From positions 1 to 13,157 of the forward strand of contig CACXEL010000278.1 in assembly GCA_902766655.1 (NCBI GenBank): 13,157 nt of DNA. Direction: 5' to 3'. A program made the position numbers and the translations under genes. Within the stretch, counting starts at the first letter, position 1; every line of letters starts with the position of its first letter. Below the pieces are notes generated by a model. That model saw only the letters and a list, made by a program, of their open reading frames with translations. It ran no database searches and was not told the DNA's origin. The stretch comes from an uncultured Lachnospiraceae bacterium. GTDB taxonomy: Bacteria; Bacillota; Clostridia; Lachnospirales; Lachnospiraceae. This document shows, piece after piece, positions 1 to 7,700 of this stretch.

Positions 1-307
1 CTGCGGCCAGTGCGTCAAGGCCTGCCCGCAGCACCTCATCGAGATCGTGCCGGACGACGCCAAGTGGGCAGTCCGCTGCGCCAGCCATGACGCCGGCAAG
101 ACCGTCAAGGCCCAGTGCTCCGCGGGCTGCATCGGCTGCAAGCTCTGCACGCGCCAGTGCAAGACCGGGTCCATCACGGTGGAGAACAACATTGCCCACA
201 TCGACTATGCGACCTGCACACGCTGCGGCGACTGCGCTGCCAAGTGCCCGGCCAAGGTCATCGTGGTCCGCAACGGCGAGGTCGTCATCGACGAGAAGGC
301 CGGCTGA
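1..307 (+). CDS. rnfB: RnfB, ion-translocating ferredoxin:NAD+ oxidoreductase complex subunit B (3' end, partial)
   Basis: The first complete codon is at base 2 and the gene runs in from outside the window; it stops with TGA at 305-307. RnfB is the iron-sulfur subunit of the membrane Rnf complex, which passes electrons from reduced ferredoxin towards NAD+ while pumping Na+ or H+. The visible C-terminus carries the 4Fe-4S ligands expected of RnfB: CGQCVKACP at the very start, then CIGCKLCTRQC and CTRCGDCAAKCP. The order 'C-GC-GC, short beta segment with ENN, IDY, then second cluster' matches the RnfB C-terminal ferredoxin module. One oddity is that the CIGCKLCTRQC cluster is followed by Lys rather than the usual Pro. 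rnfB is normally the last gene of an rnfCDGEAB operon, and the strong terminator directly after it fits this. The alternative, another polyferredoxin, is less likely given the colinearity. Confidence 0.9.
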   Translation, partial: CGQCVKACPQHLIEIVPDDAKWAVRCASHDAGKTVKAQCSAGCIGCKLCTRQCKTGSITVENNIAHIDYATCTRCGDCAAKCPAKVIVVRNGEVVIDEKAG

Positions 308-330
308 CGGAATCATCGCTATGGAATATG

Positions 331-364
331 AAAAGCTCCGCATCTTCGGGTGCGGAGCTTTTTT
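331..364 (+). terminator. Rho-independent terminator after rnfB
   Basis: A 14-bp stem (331-344 pairing with 349-362, one G-U pair) closes a C(TTCG)G tetraloop at 345-348. The 3' arm runs into six T residues (359-364). The A-rich 5' flank pairs with the T tract, so it might also work in reverse. It closes the presumed rnf operon 24 bases after the rnfB stop. Confidence 0.93.
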
Positions 365-450
365 CTCTGCAGGCACCATGATCGGCTCTTCCACAGGGGG
401 AGAAATGATACAAAAAGCCGGGTCATGCCTGTTTCATTTTTCAATTCATA

Positions 451-479
451 ATGCAAAATCGATGAAAATGCTTTAGAAT
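451..479 (+). promoter_or_regulatory. Weak promoter candidate for the LRR/zf-HC2 gene
   Basis: A -10-like TAGAAT sits at 474-479 in an AT-rich patch that stands out from the GC-rich surroundings. At 17-bp spacing the -35 position reads ATGCAA (451-456), a poor match to TTGACA. The preceding terminator means the gene needs its own promoter somewhere between 365 and 513. An activator-dependent or alternative-sigma promoter is possible. Confidence 0.35.
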
Positions 480-513
480 AGAGGACAGAAATCTTTTGCA
501 GGGAGACGGAAGC

Positions 514-2610
514 ATGTCTGACAATAAAAAATGTGCTTACATACAGAGCCTGATCCCCAGCTACATCGGCAACCGCTGTACGGATGCGGAGAAGCAGGTC
601 CTGATGGAACACTGCATGACGTGCCCGGATTGCAGCCGGGTACTGATTGACGCCCGCAATAACGGCATGGACGCTTTCCAGAGGGAACTTCTGGGACTGG
701 TGGCGGACGGAAGGATCAATGTGGATATCGGGGGTGGCTCCGAAGGCGGAGACGGGACCGATGCGGCCTTCTGGGAGGCAATCGAGAAAAATGCATCCAT
801 CGCCGGAACAAGCGCGCAGGCCGAAGCCGGTCAGGAGCTGCCGGAAGTGCCCGACAGCCTTCTGCCGGAGGGGATGGAGGAAATCTTTGACGAACCGGAG
901 CCTGACCTGGGAACAGCTGCTGAGGCCGGTCCGGCCGGCCGGGAAGGGACCGGCAGTTTCCATACCGGCTCTGACGACTCGGACGAACTTTTTGGGGGTG
1001 ACACGGAGGGCAGCCTCTGGGATTCCACCGGAAGCTCGTCGAAGAAGAAGCCCACAACGGGCACCGGGACCTACAGCGGCGGCAGTGCCGGAAGGACCGG
1101 GACCTACAGCACCGGTACAACGTCCGGAAGGACCGGGACCTACAGCACCGGTACAACGTCCGGAAGGACCGGGACAAGCGGAACCGGTACGACGTCCGGA
1201 AAGACCGGGACAAGCGGAACCGGTACGACGTCCGGAAAGACCGGGACGAGCGGCTCCGGCGCGTCCTCCGGGAAGACCGATACTGCCGGGACCTCGTCAA
1301 CAGGCGCGAGCAAGACAGAGACCGGCGGCACCGGGACCCGGGGCACGACAGGCAGGACGAGGAAGAAGCATCCGATGGTGGCCATTCTCTTCCTCGCCGC
1401 GTGTGTTCTCATTTTTGTGAACAGGAGCAAGCTGTTCGACAGGAAGGCAGACCCCGCCGAGGAGTATGAGGAGGAGACTCCGGATATACCGGATATACCG
1501 GAAATCCCGGTGGCGACGGAAATCGAAGAGCTGGGGTCTTCCCAGGACCACGCCATCGAGTGGAAGGACCCGGTCCTTGAAAAGCGGGTCCGGGCGCTGG
1601 TTGGAATCGAGTCCGGGGACGTCATGCTGAGTGACCTCTACTACCTCACGGAGCTGGATCTATCCAGTGAAGTGGGCGGGGAGGACGATTCCAAGATCAC
1701 GGACATTTCCGATCTTGCCGAGCTTCATAACCTGGTCTATCTGTCTCTGAGCTTCAATGAGATCCATGACCTGAGCCCGCTGAGCGGTCTCACCAACCTT
1801 CAGTCGCTGCGCCTTGGCTGGAACCTTGTCACCGACCTGCATCCCCTGGGGAGCCTGACAAGCCTCCGGTATCTTTACCTGTCTGAAAATGAAATCACTG
1901 ACCTCTCCGGCCTGGAGGGCCTCAGCGCCCTCGAGGACCTGGACGTCAGCAACAATGCGGTCTATGACCTGGCTCCCCTCAGCGGGCTGACAGGCCTTAC
2001 CGAGCTGGATATTGACTTCAATTTGGTCAGCGACCTGAGCCCTCTGGCCGGGCTCGACAAGATGGAGACGCTTCTGGCAGGCTACAACGGCGTCAGCGAC
2101 CTCAGCCCTCTCTCCGGGATGAAGGAGCTCCGCTGGCTCCGGCTGGCAAGGAACCAGATCAGTGACCTCCGTCCGATGGCGGACCTGAAAGCCCTGGAGA
2201 TCCTCGACCTGTCGGAGAATCCGATGATTGGCAGCTACGATACGCTCTCCGGAATGGGAAGCCTTGAGGAGCTGGAGATCGGAAGGAACAAGATCAGCGA
2301 CCTGCGCTTCCTGAGCGGGATGACCGGCCTCACGGAGCTGAACCTCCATGACAATGAAATCAGCGATATCAGTGCCCTGAGCGGCCTGACCGCCCTCACC
2401 AACCTGCAGCTGGGCTTCAACCAGGTCAGCGACATCAGCGCCCTGGAAGGGATGACACAGCTGAGGCTCCTGTCCCTGCACAAAAACCTTGTCAGCGATA
2501 TCAGCGCGCTTCGGGACAAGACGGAACTTTTCTATCTGGATCTGGCGGAGAACCCCATCGAGGATTATTCTCCGATCCAGGATCTCCTGATCGAGACCCT
2601 CTACGTGTGA
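514..2610 (+). CDS. Membrane protein with cytoplasmic zf-HC2 (anti-sigma-like) domain and extracellular leucine-rich repeats
   Basis: This is a 698-residue protein. I chose ATG 514 because GGGAG (501-505) lies 8 bases upstream; an in-frame TTG at 496 lies upstream of this site. Residues 7-40 form a zf-HC2/ZAS-type motif with C7 followed by H33-x3-C37-x2-C40, the ligand pattern of zinc-binding anti-sigma factors. Residues about 60-180 are acidic and low in order. Residues about 184-281 are a Thr/Gly/Ser-rich tandem repeat. A basic patch (RTRKKH) precedes a hydrophobic stretch at about 288-302 (MVAILFLAACVLIFV), which gives an N-in, C-out topology. An acidic spacer with PDIPDIPEIP follows, then an LRR cap (about 352-406) and about 13 leucine-rich repeats of 22 residues, with consensus LxxLxLxxNxISDLSPLSGLTx as in internalins. 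In this reading the LRR array outside binds a ligand and the zinc domain inside restrains a sigma factor. That coupling is inference; zf-HC2 domains also occur in proteins with no shown anti-sigma role. No sigma gene is directly cotranscribed: the nearest starts 460 bases downstream, beyond a terminator. Confidence 0.88.
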   Translation: MSDNKKCAYIQSLIPSYIGNRCTDAEKQVLMEHCMTCPDCSRVLIDARNNGMDAFQRELLGLVADGRINVDIGGGSEGGDGTDAAFWEAIEKNASIAGTSAQAEAGQELPEVPDSLLPEGMEEIFDEPEPDLGTAAEAGPAGREGTGSFHTGSDDSDELFGGDTEGSLWDSTGSSSKKKPTTGTGTYSGGSAGRTGTYSTGTTSGRTGTYSTGTTSGRTGTSGTGTTSGKTGTSGTGTTSGKTGTSGSGASSGKTDTAGTSSTGASKTETGGTGTRGTTGRTRKKHPMVAILFLAACVLIFVNRSKLFDRKADPAEEYEEETPDIPDIPEIPVATEIEELGSSQDHAIEWKDPVLEKRVRALVGIESGDVMLSDLYYLTELDLSSEVGGEDDSKITDISDLAELHNLVYLSLSFNEIHDLSPLSGLTNLQSLRLGWNLVTDLHPLGSLTSLRYLYLSENEITDLSGLEGLSALEDLDVSNNAVYDLAPLSGLTGLTELDIDFNLVSDLSPLAGLDKMETLLAGYNGVSDLSPLSGMKELRWLRLARNQISDLRPMADLKALEILDLSENPMIGSYDTLSGMGSLEELEIGRNKISDLRFLSGMTGLTELNLHDNEISDISALSGLTALTNLQLGFNQVSDISALEGMTQLRLLSLHKNLVSDISALRDKTELFYLDLAENPIEDYSPIQDLLIETLYV
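1063..1356 (+). repeat. 36-bp in-frame tandem repeat (Thr/Gly/Ser linker)
   Basis: Eight tandem units encode TGTYSTGTTSGR-like 12-mers. The first unit is 33 bp (1063-1095). Five units of exactly 36 bp follow, at 1096, 1132, 1168, 1204 and 1240. Two diverged longer units finish the array (1276-1314 and 1315-1356). Units 2/3 and 4/5 form near-identical pairs, which suggests recent duplication. Lengths are multiples of three, so copy number can change without a frameshift. The array links the zinc domain to the membrane helix on the presumed cytoplasmic side. Confidence 0.92.
1732..2592 (+). repeat. 66-bp periodic leucine-rich repeat array
   Basis: Repeat starts (codon for the first Leu or Met of LxxL) fall at 1732, 1798, 1864, 1930, 1996, 2062, 2128, 2194, 2263, 2329, 2395, 2461 and 2527, so each unit is 66 bp except the one at 2194, which is 69 bp (PMIGSYDTLSGMGS variant). 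The segment encoding SDLSPL or SDISAL recurs in most units. This is the 22-residue repeat class typical of internalins and related bacterial surface LRR proteins. Confidence 0.9.
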
Positions 2611-2663
2611 TCGATCCGGCCGGGGTGTCCGGCGGGATGGGATCCCTGAAAAACACATGAAGT

Positions 2664-2705
2664 GCGGACACGACCGGCCGATAACGGCGGCCGTGTCCGC
2701 TTTTT
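2664..2705 (+). terminator. Rho-independent terminator after the LRR gene
   Basis: GCGGACACG (2664-2672) pairs with CGTGTCCGC (2692-2700), continued inward by three further pairs beyond an A/C mismatch, and is followed by TTTTT at 2701-2705. It lies about 50 bases after the stop at 2610 and separates the LRR gene from the sigma factor transcript. Confidence 0.88.
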
Positions 2706-2891
2706 CCGTTCGCGCCGGACATGAGAGAAAGATGTACCTCTGCATCCGGAAAATCAGGTCCGTGGCATAATACCGGAAGTCAGTCCTGCAGAGATGGTTC
2801 CGGTAGGGGCCGACCCGAAGTTGCTTTTGCAATCAACGAAGAGAAAAAGAAATTTCAGAGGCTGCAGCGTTTTTGCCTTTTCGGGGTTATT

Positions 2892-2909
2892 AAACTTGAA
2901 AAGAAGTTT
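2892..2909. promoter_or_regulatory. Inverted repeat overlapping the -35 box (operator candidate)
   Basis: AAACTT (2892-2897) and AAGTTT (2904-2909) are perfect 6-bp arms with a 6-bp spacer. The repeat straddles the -35 hexamer at 2896-2901, a common place for a repressor or activator site. A short AT-rich palindrome can arise by chance, so the call is tentative. Confidence 0.35.
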
Positions 2910-2924
2910 CGGCCTCTATATGAT
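2896..2924 (+). promoter_or_regulatory. Housekeeping-type promoter for the sigma/anti-sigma genes
   Basis: TTGAAA (2896-2901), a 17-bp spacer and TATGAT (2919-2924) each match the sigma-A consensus at 5 of 6 positions. The expected transcription start is near 2931, giving a leader of about 139 bases before ATG 3070. A second perfect palindrome, TAGTT-GT-AACTA (2930-2941), sits on that start. Confidence 0.72.
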
Positions 2925-2960
2925 GTAAATAGTTGTAACTATCCGGCATGCACCGGGCCC

Positions 2961-3046
2961 GGGATGCAGGGCATCCCACGCTGGCAGTGCCGAAGAGTTA
3001 TAAAAAAGAAATGCAATGCTCTCCCGGACGGCCGCAGGGCCGCCGG
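2961..3046 (+). other. Structured 5' leader of the sigma gene
   Basis: Two hairpins are visible. GGGATGC (2961-2967) pairs with GCATCCC (2971-2977) around a 3-base loop. CCGGaCGGC (3024-3032) pairs with GCCGCCGG (3039-3046) with one bulged A and a 6-base loop. The second ends 11 bases before the ribosome binding site, so it could affect translation. No known riboswitch motif was recognised. Confidence 0.4.
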
Positions 3047-3057
3047 CGAGAAGAGAT

Positions 3058-3062
3058 AGGGG
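3058..3062 (+). promoter_or_regulatory. Ribosome binding site deciding the sigma factor start
   Basis: AGGGG lies 7 bases before ATG 3070. No other in-frame ATG follows until well inside the conserved sigma region 2, so this site supports the long form with an N-terminal extension of about 95 residues. In-frame GTG codons, for example at 3277, lack comparable spacing. Confidence 0.65.
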
Positions 3063-3069
3063 CAGAAAA

Positions 3070-3849
3070 ATGACACTGACCATTCCAGCAACAAGTTTGG
3101 CATATTTCCGCAAGGGACGGCCGGCCGTGTCCGGTCTGCCGTCCGCCGCACCCTTCCGGAACGGGAACGCGGTCTCCGGAATACAGGCACTGGCCCTGAG
3201 CCTTGCCGGGGCAGTGCGGTCCGCTGCGACGGCACTTGCCGGCGGGGAGATTTTCCTGTTCCCGGCCGGCGCAGGGGTGTCATTTTTCTCGGCAACCCCA
3301 TCGGGCGGGCAGACGCGGACGGGAAATGACGACCGGACCGGGACCTCAGACGACCGGGAAAAGCTGAACCGTGAGACGGAGGCCCTGCTCGACAAGTTCA
3401 GGAACGCCATCCTCTCCTTCGCCTACACCTACGTCGCCAGCCTGGAGGACGCCGAGGACATCCTTCAGGACACCATGATCGCCTACATGGTCAACCGCCC
3501 CGTCTTTGAGAACGACGCCCACGCCAAGGCCTGGCTCATGAAGACCGCCCGCAACCTCTGCCTCAACCGGCTGCGCTACAACCGTTACCGCCGCCACGAG
3601 GTCATAGACGAGGTCATGGAGGAGACGCTGGCGGCGCCGGAGACGGAGAAGATCCCCGAGGTCCTCGAGGCGGTGCGGAAGCTGCCGGACAACATGAGCG
3701 AGGCCATTTACCTCTTTTACTGGGAGGGTTACTCGACAGCCCAGATCGCCCGGATCCTGGGGAGGCGGGAGACGACCGTCCGCTCCGACATGTCCCGGGC
3801 CAGGGCCAGACTCAAAAATATTCTCAGGGAGGAATTCGACTTTGGATAA
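3070..3849 (+). CDS. ECF-type RNA polymerase sigma factor with N-terminal extension
   Basis: This is a 259-residue protein. Residues about 96-175 are sigma-70 region 2, including LEDAEDILQDTMIAYM and the AKAWLMKTARNLCLNRLR segment that contacts the -10 element. Residues about 195-253 are region 4, with the helix-turn-helix YSTAQIARILGRRETTVRSD for -35 recognition. There is no region 1.1 or 3, which is the extracytoplasmic-function layout. The recognisable core is about 164 residues, the normal ECF size. The first 95 residues (from MTLTIPATSLAYFRKGRPAV) are Ala/Gly-rich with a hydrophobic middle and match nothing I know. The start at 3070 rests on an AGGGG site and on the promoter lying upstream of it; a GTG at 3277 would remove most of the extension. 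The downstream gene overlaps the stop and is probably its anti-sigma factor. The gene would direct transcription of an unknown, likely envelope-related, regulon. Confidence 0.88.
   Translation: MTLTIPATSLAYFRKGRPAVSGLPSAAPFRNGNAVSGIQALALSLAGAVRSAATALAGGEIFLFPAGAGVSFFSATPSGGQTRTGNDDRTGTSDDREKLNRETEALLDKFRNAILSFAYTYVASLEDAEDILQDTMIAYMVNRPVFENDAHAKAWLMKTARNLCLNRLRYNRYRRHEVIDEVMEETLAAPETEKIPEVLEAVRKLPDNMSEAIYLFYWEGYSTAQIARILGRRETTVRSDMSRARARLKNILREEFDFG
3826..3833 (+). promoter_or_regulatory. Ribosome binding site deciding the anti-sigma TTG start
   Basis: AGGGAGGA lies inside the last codons of the sigma gene, with GGAGG ending 9 bases before TTG 3842. It supports a TTG start that overlaps the sigma stop codon and suggests coupled translation. 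Confidence 0.7.
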
Positions 3850-4534
3850 GACATTTACCCACATTGCGCTGAAGGAAGAGAGCGCGGACCGGATCCGGCA
3901 GGCGATCCGGGAGGCGGATCTCGACGCGCTGCGGAATGACCCCTATTACGCCATGCCGGACGATCCGGGTCTGGCGGACATCGGTGAGCCTCAAATGGCC
4001 GGGAGGACGGAGGAGCCGAAGGTCACGGATATCGGTGATCTGGTGAGAAAGCCGGATTCCGCGGAGACGGGGAGGGCTGCCGGAGGGACCGGGCGTTCTC
4101 TGACGACCGTTCTGCGCTTCCTGCCCCTGGTCGCCGCAGCCGCGATCCTGCTCATGATCGCCGTGCCCCGAATCCTTCCGAACCACCCGGGGGAAACCGG
4201 GGAAATCTCCACCATCGAGAAGCCGGATGACGGGGGAGCCTACATGGAGGGCGGCCAGACACCTACGGTCACGTCGCCGCTGATCGTCGCCCGGACGCTG
4301 ACAGCCGAAACCGCCGCAACCAGCCTGCAGGCCTTCTATGGGGAGGCATACCTTGTGGAGGTCACATCCGAGACAGGGGACGAGGCTGTGCTTGCCATCA
4401 GCCGGGAAGGGGAGGAGACGGTGACGGCCGTCATTTCCCTGGAGGACGGCGCGGTCGTCATCCGGTCCGCCGCCGGTGAGCTCCTCTCGGAAGGCGTGAT
4501 CGCCTCTGACGGGACCTATCAGGAGAAGGAGTAG
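3842..4534 (+). CDS. One-pass membrane protein, probable anti-sigma factor
   Basis: This is a 230-residue protein starting at TTG 3842, which overlaps the sigma gene by 8 bases. Residues 1-86 are charged and presumably cytoplasmic, with two similar motifs (LADIGEP and VTDIGDL) near residues 44-65. A hydrophobic segment at about 93-109 (FLPLVAAAAILLMIAVP) is the only membrane helix. The remaining roughly 120 residues are predicted outside, with a Pro/Gly-rich stalk and then a small beta-rich domain (AFYGEAYLVEVTSETGDEAVLAISREG). No HxxxCxxC zinc motif is present, so this is not a ZAS-type anti-sigma factor. The anti-sigma call rests on position, overlap, topology and size, all typical of ECF partners. 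No family was recognised by sequence. An alternative is a sigma-linked membrane protein with another role. Confidence 0.72.
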   Translation: MDKTFTHIALKEESADRIRQAIREADLDALRNDPYYAMPDDPGLADIGEPQMAGRTEEPKVTDIGDLVRKPDSAETGRAAGGTGRSLTTVLRFLPLVAAAAILLMIAVPRILPNHPGETGEISTIEKPDDGGAYMEGGQTPTVTSPLIVARTLTAETAATSLQAFYGEAYLVEVTSETGDEAVLAISREGEETVTAVISLEDGAVVIRSAAGELLSEGVIASDGTYQEKE

Positions 4535-4597
4535 TCCCATCAGCCGGCGGCCCCACAACACATTCAGACAGTCTGTTTTCCGGATCGCTCCGGTGCA

Positions 4598-4627
4598 TCG
4601 ACACCTTACATGACCGGGAAATACAAT
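4598..4627 (+). promoter_or_regulatory. Promoter candidate upstream of the clostripain-LRR lipoprotein
   Basis: TCGACA (4598-4603), an 18-bp spacer and TACAAT (4622-4627) each match the sigma-A consensus at 5 of 6 positions. The expected start is near 4634, about 100 bases before ATG 4737. A short palindrome CAGAC-A-GTCTG lies upstream at 4565-4575. No terminator was seen between 4534 and here, so read-through from the sigma operon is also possible. Confidence 0.5.
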
Positions 4628-4631
4628 AGAA

Positions 4632-4698
4632 GGGCCACCTTGTTCCGGATGGCCCCGCAGGAGCTGCACGGCGGGACAGCGGATGCTGTGCTGTCCCG
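4632..4698 (+). other. Leader hairpins before the clostripain-LRR gene
   Basis: CGGGACAGC (4672-4680) pairs perfectly with GCTGTCCCG (4690-4698) around a 9-base loop. A weaker 6-bp stem GGGCCA/TGGCCC (4632-4637 with 4650-4655) lies just upstream. Neither is followed by a T tract, so these are not intrinsic terminators. They may affect RNA stability or translation. Confidence 0.4.
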
Positions 4699-4736
4699 GG
4701 CTGCCACACTGTTCACCCATTCACGGAGGAAAAGGA

Positions 4737-7700
4737 ATGCAAAGGAGAATACATCGCTGCGTCAGGCAGCTCACCACAGGCATCCTCTGCACCGCTCTTC
4801 TGGCCGGCTGCGGCGGGAATGCCGCAGAGGAGACACCGGGCGGGAACACTGCCCCGGACCAGGCCGTGGAGAGCCGGGACGTGCCCGAGAGCGGGGAGAC
4901 CGCCAGGGAGGAAGTCCCCGACAAGCCCCGCCTCATGGAGGAGGACGAGGAGGAGATGACCGTCTCCCGCGCCCTCATGAAGGCCAACCAGGTCCAGCAG
5001 GAGGGAGATGCCCGCATTTTCGCGGAGGGGGAGGACTTCGTCCGCGAGAAGAAGGGGTATACCATCCTTGTCTACATGATCGGGTCCGACCTGGAGGGCT
5101 CCTACGGCTACGCCACCAGGGACATGCGGGAGATGGAGGCTTCCGGGATCGATCTTACCAAAAATAACCTCCTCATCTACACCGGCGGCTCCCGCATGTG
5201 GAAGTCTGACGTCCCCAGCGGCCGCAACAACGTCCTCGATATGAGCCTGCCCGCCGGAGAGCGGGTGGTGGCGGCCACCGAGGGGACCTCCGACATGGGC
5301 GCCCCCGAGACACTGGCCGAATTCCTGAATTACGGGGTGCAGCGGTATCCCGCTGATCACTATGCCCTCATTTTCTGGGACCACGGCGGCGGGTCCGTGT
5401 ACGGTTACGGCAACGACGTCCTCTACAGCGGCGATTCTCTCCTCCTCACGGAAATGCAGACCGCCATGAACGACTCCCCCTTCGGCCCCGGCGGCAGCCT
5501 CAAGCTGGACTGGGTCGGATTTGACGCCTGCCTCATGTCCACTGCCGAGAACGCCGACGTCTGGAAGCAGTACACCAACTACATGATCGCCTCCGAGGAG
5601 ACCGAGCCCGGCGACGGATGGAGCTACGCTTTCCTGGACCGCGTCAGCGCCGACGCCTCCCCCGAGACCATCGGCAAAGCGATCGTCGACGCCTACACCG
5701 ACTATTATGCCGCGAAGCGGACACCGCTCAATGATCCTGACATCACGCTGGCTGTCCTGAATCTCAAGAAGATGGACAACCTGGTCGGCGCCATCGACGC
5801 CCTCTCCGTGAAGATGAGAAATAACGTGGGCGATGAGCGCTTCGCCGACCTGGTCAGGACCAGGTCGGCCACCAAGACCTTCGGCGTCCGCGGTTCCCGG
5901 GCCGAGGGCTACGACCTTCTGGACATCCGCGACCTGGCTTCCAACATGACCGACTGGTATCCCGCGGAGGCGGCCCGGGTGGAGGCGGCTCTCAAGGAGG
6001 TCCTCATTTACGGCACCAGGGAAGTGGCCGGCGCCTGCGGGCTCTCCCTCTACTTCCCGGGCGAGAACCGGGAGCTCTACGAGGCCGTGCTGGAGGAAGG
6101 AAACAAGGACATGTACGTCTCCGACACCTTCCGCGCCTTCGCCGACACCTACACGGAGAAATGGATGACCGCCTCCGACATCGACTGGACCGTCGCCGAT
6201 TTCGTCGATGCCGGGGACGAGCTGACGCTGCAGCTGACCGAGGACCAGGCAGCCAACCTGGACAACGCATCCTACACGGTCCTTCTGGGTTCCGGTGACG
6301 GCTACTACCGCCGGGGCATCTGCCGCGTGACGGTGAAACCGGACGAGAACAATGTGCTCCACATCCCCAAGGACCCCGAACTCATCGTGGCGGCCACGGA
6401 CCAGGACGGCGTCATGGACGCCTGCGCCTTCGTCCAGACCGACAGCCGGGAGGGTGAGCGGAGCTATGAGAGCCAGCGCATGTTCTTCTGCATCGGCGAG
6501 GACATGTTTTCCGACAGCGCTGACTACGTCATCGCTTCCGTGGAGGCCCGGGGGGACGAGCTGACCGTCAAGGGCTTCCGCTACAACGACAACGTGGTCG
6601 GCACCGCGGGCAAGAACAGCGTGGATCTGGCCGACTATACGACCCTCAACGAATACATGGGCGGCAGCCTCTATCCGACCTTCGACAGTGACGGGAAAAT
6701 GCTTCCCTACTATGCATGGGAGACACAGCAGGGCGTCATGACCGGTTTCGTCATGGGGCTGGACGACAGTCTCCGCTTTGAGTTCCGCAAGGCCTCCCTG
6801 CTGGAGGAGGCCTCCATCGTCCAGGTGCTCTTAAAGGACATCAACGGGGACGACCACAGCTCCGGGATCCACGAGCTCGCGAAGGGCGTGACGGAGGTGC
6901 CTGATGAGCGCACCATCTCCACGGAGAAGGGTACCCTCACGTTTGCCATCGAGGACGGCGAAGCCATACTGACCGGCTACGAAGGGGAGGACAGGGTCCT
7001 GGCCGTTCCGGCCGAGGTGGAAGGCTTCCCGGTCACCCGCATCGGGAACGGGAGCCTGTCCGACGGCGATATCCGGGAGATCACGATCCCCGAGGGCGTC
7101 AGGAAGCTGGACCGCAAGGCCTTCTATTTCTGCTCCGGCCTCACGAAGCTGACCCTGCCCGGGTCGGTCGAGCTGGTGGGCGACAACGTTATTTACCAGT
7201 GCAAAGCCCTGGAGGAGATCATTCTGACGGGCAAAAGCAGCGCCATCTCCGTGAAGGACGGCGTGCTCTTTGACGCGGACGGCAGGACCCTCATCAAATA
7301 TCCCAACGGCAAGGGCCGTTTCTATGAAGTCCCGGAGGGGACGGAAATCATCGGCTATGCCGCCTTCATGGAGACGGACCTGGTGGAGATCGTCTTCCCG
7401 GAGACGCTGAAGGAGATCGACAACTTTGCCTTCGAGAACTGCGACAAGCTGCGCAGCCTTGACCTGCCGGCCAGCCTTGAGCGGATCGGAGCCGGTGCCT
7501 TCAACGTCGACCACACCTTTGATTTCGGGTCCGACGAGGAGGAGGAGCCGGTGCTTCAGACCGTGACCTTCGGTCCCCGCGTCCGGTCCGTCGGCAAGGA
7601 GGCCTTCCGCCAGAGAAAGGTGGTCTCCTTCGCGGTCGATCCCGAAAATGAAAACTACTCCTGCGTGAACGGCATGCTGGCCTCCCGGGCGGGCGACGTC

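Larger units (their letters stand above)
2706..3069 (+). other. Non-coding region upstream of the ECF sigma gene
   Basis: These 364 bases hold no reading frame with both a plausible ribosome binding site and coding-like composition. The first 180 bases show nothing I can name. From about 2890 the sequence becomes AT-rich and carries a promoter, two inverted repeats and two leader hairpins, listed separately. The last bases form the ribosome binding site of the sigma gene. Confidence 0.7.

Noticed and set aside
496..513. Earlier TTG start for the LRR gene
   Set aside because: The GGGAG ribosome binding site at 501-505 lies downstream of it and is well placed for ATG 514.
1063..1356. CRISPR-like or satellite array
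   Set aside because: Units are directly tandem with no unique spacers, are in frame, and encode a Thr/Gly/Ser linker inside a clear gene.
1660..2832. Antisense open frame opposite the LRR array
   Set aside because: Its periodic sequence is the complement of the 66-bp LRR repeats, and it runs through the terminator at 2664-2705.
2721..3059. Possible small + strand gene of 112 codons
   Set aside because: There is no clear ribosome binding site, the translation shows no hydrophobic or domain pattern, and the frame runs across the promoter and leader hairpins of the sigma gene.
4713..6362. Antisense open frame opposite the clostripain domain
   Set aside because: It is a His/Gly/Val-rich shadow translation with no domain, and it covers the promoter-proximal end of a clear + strand gene.
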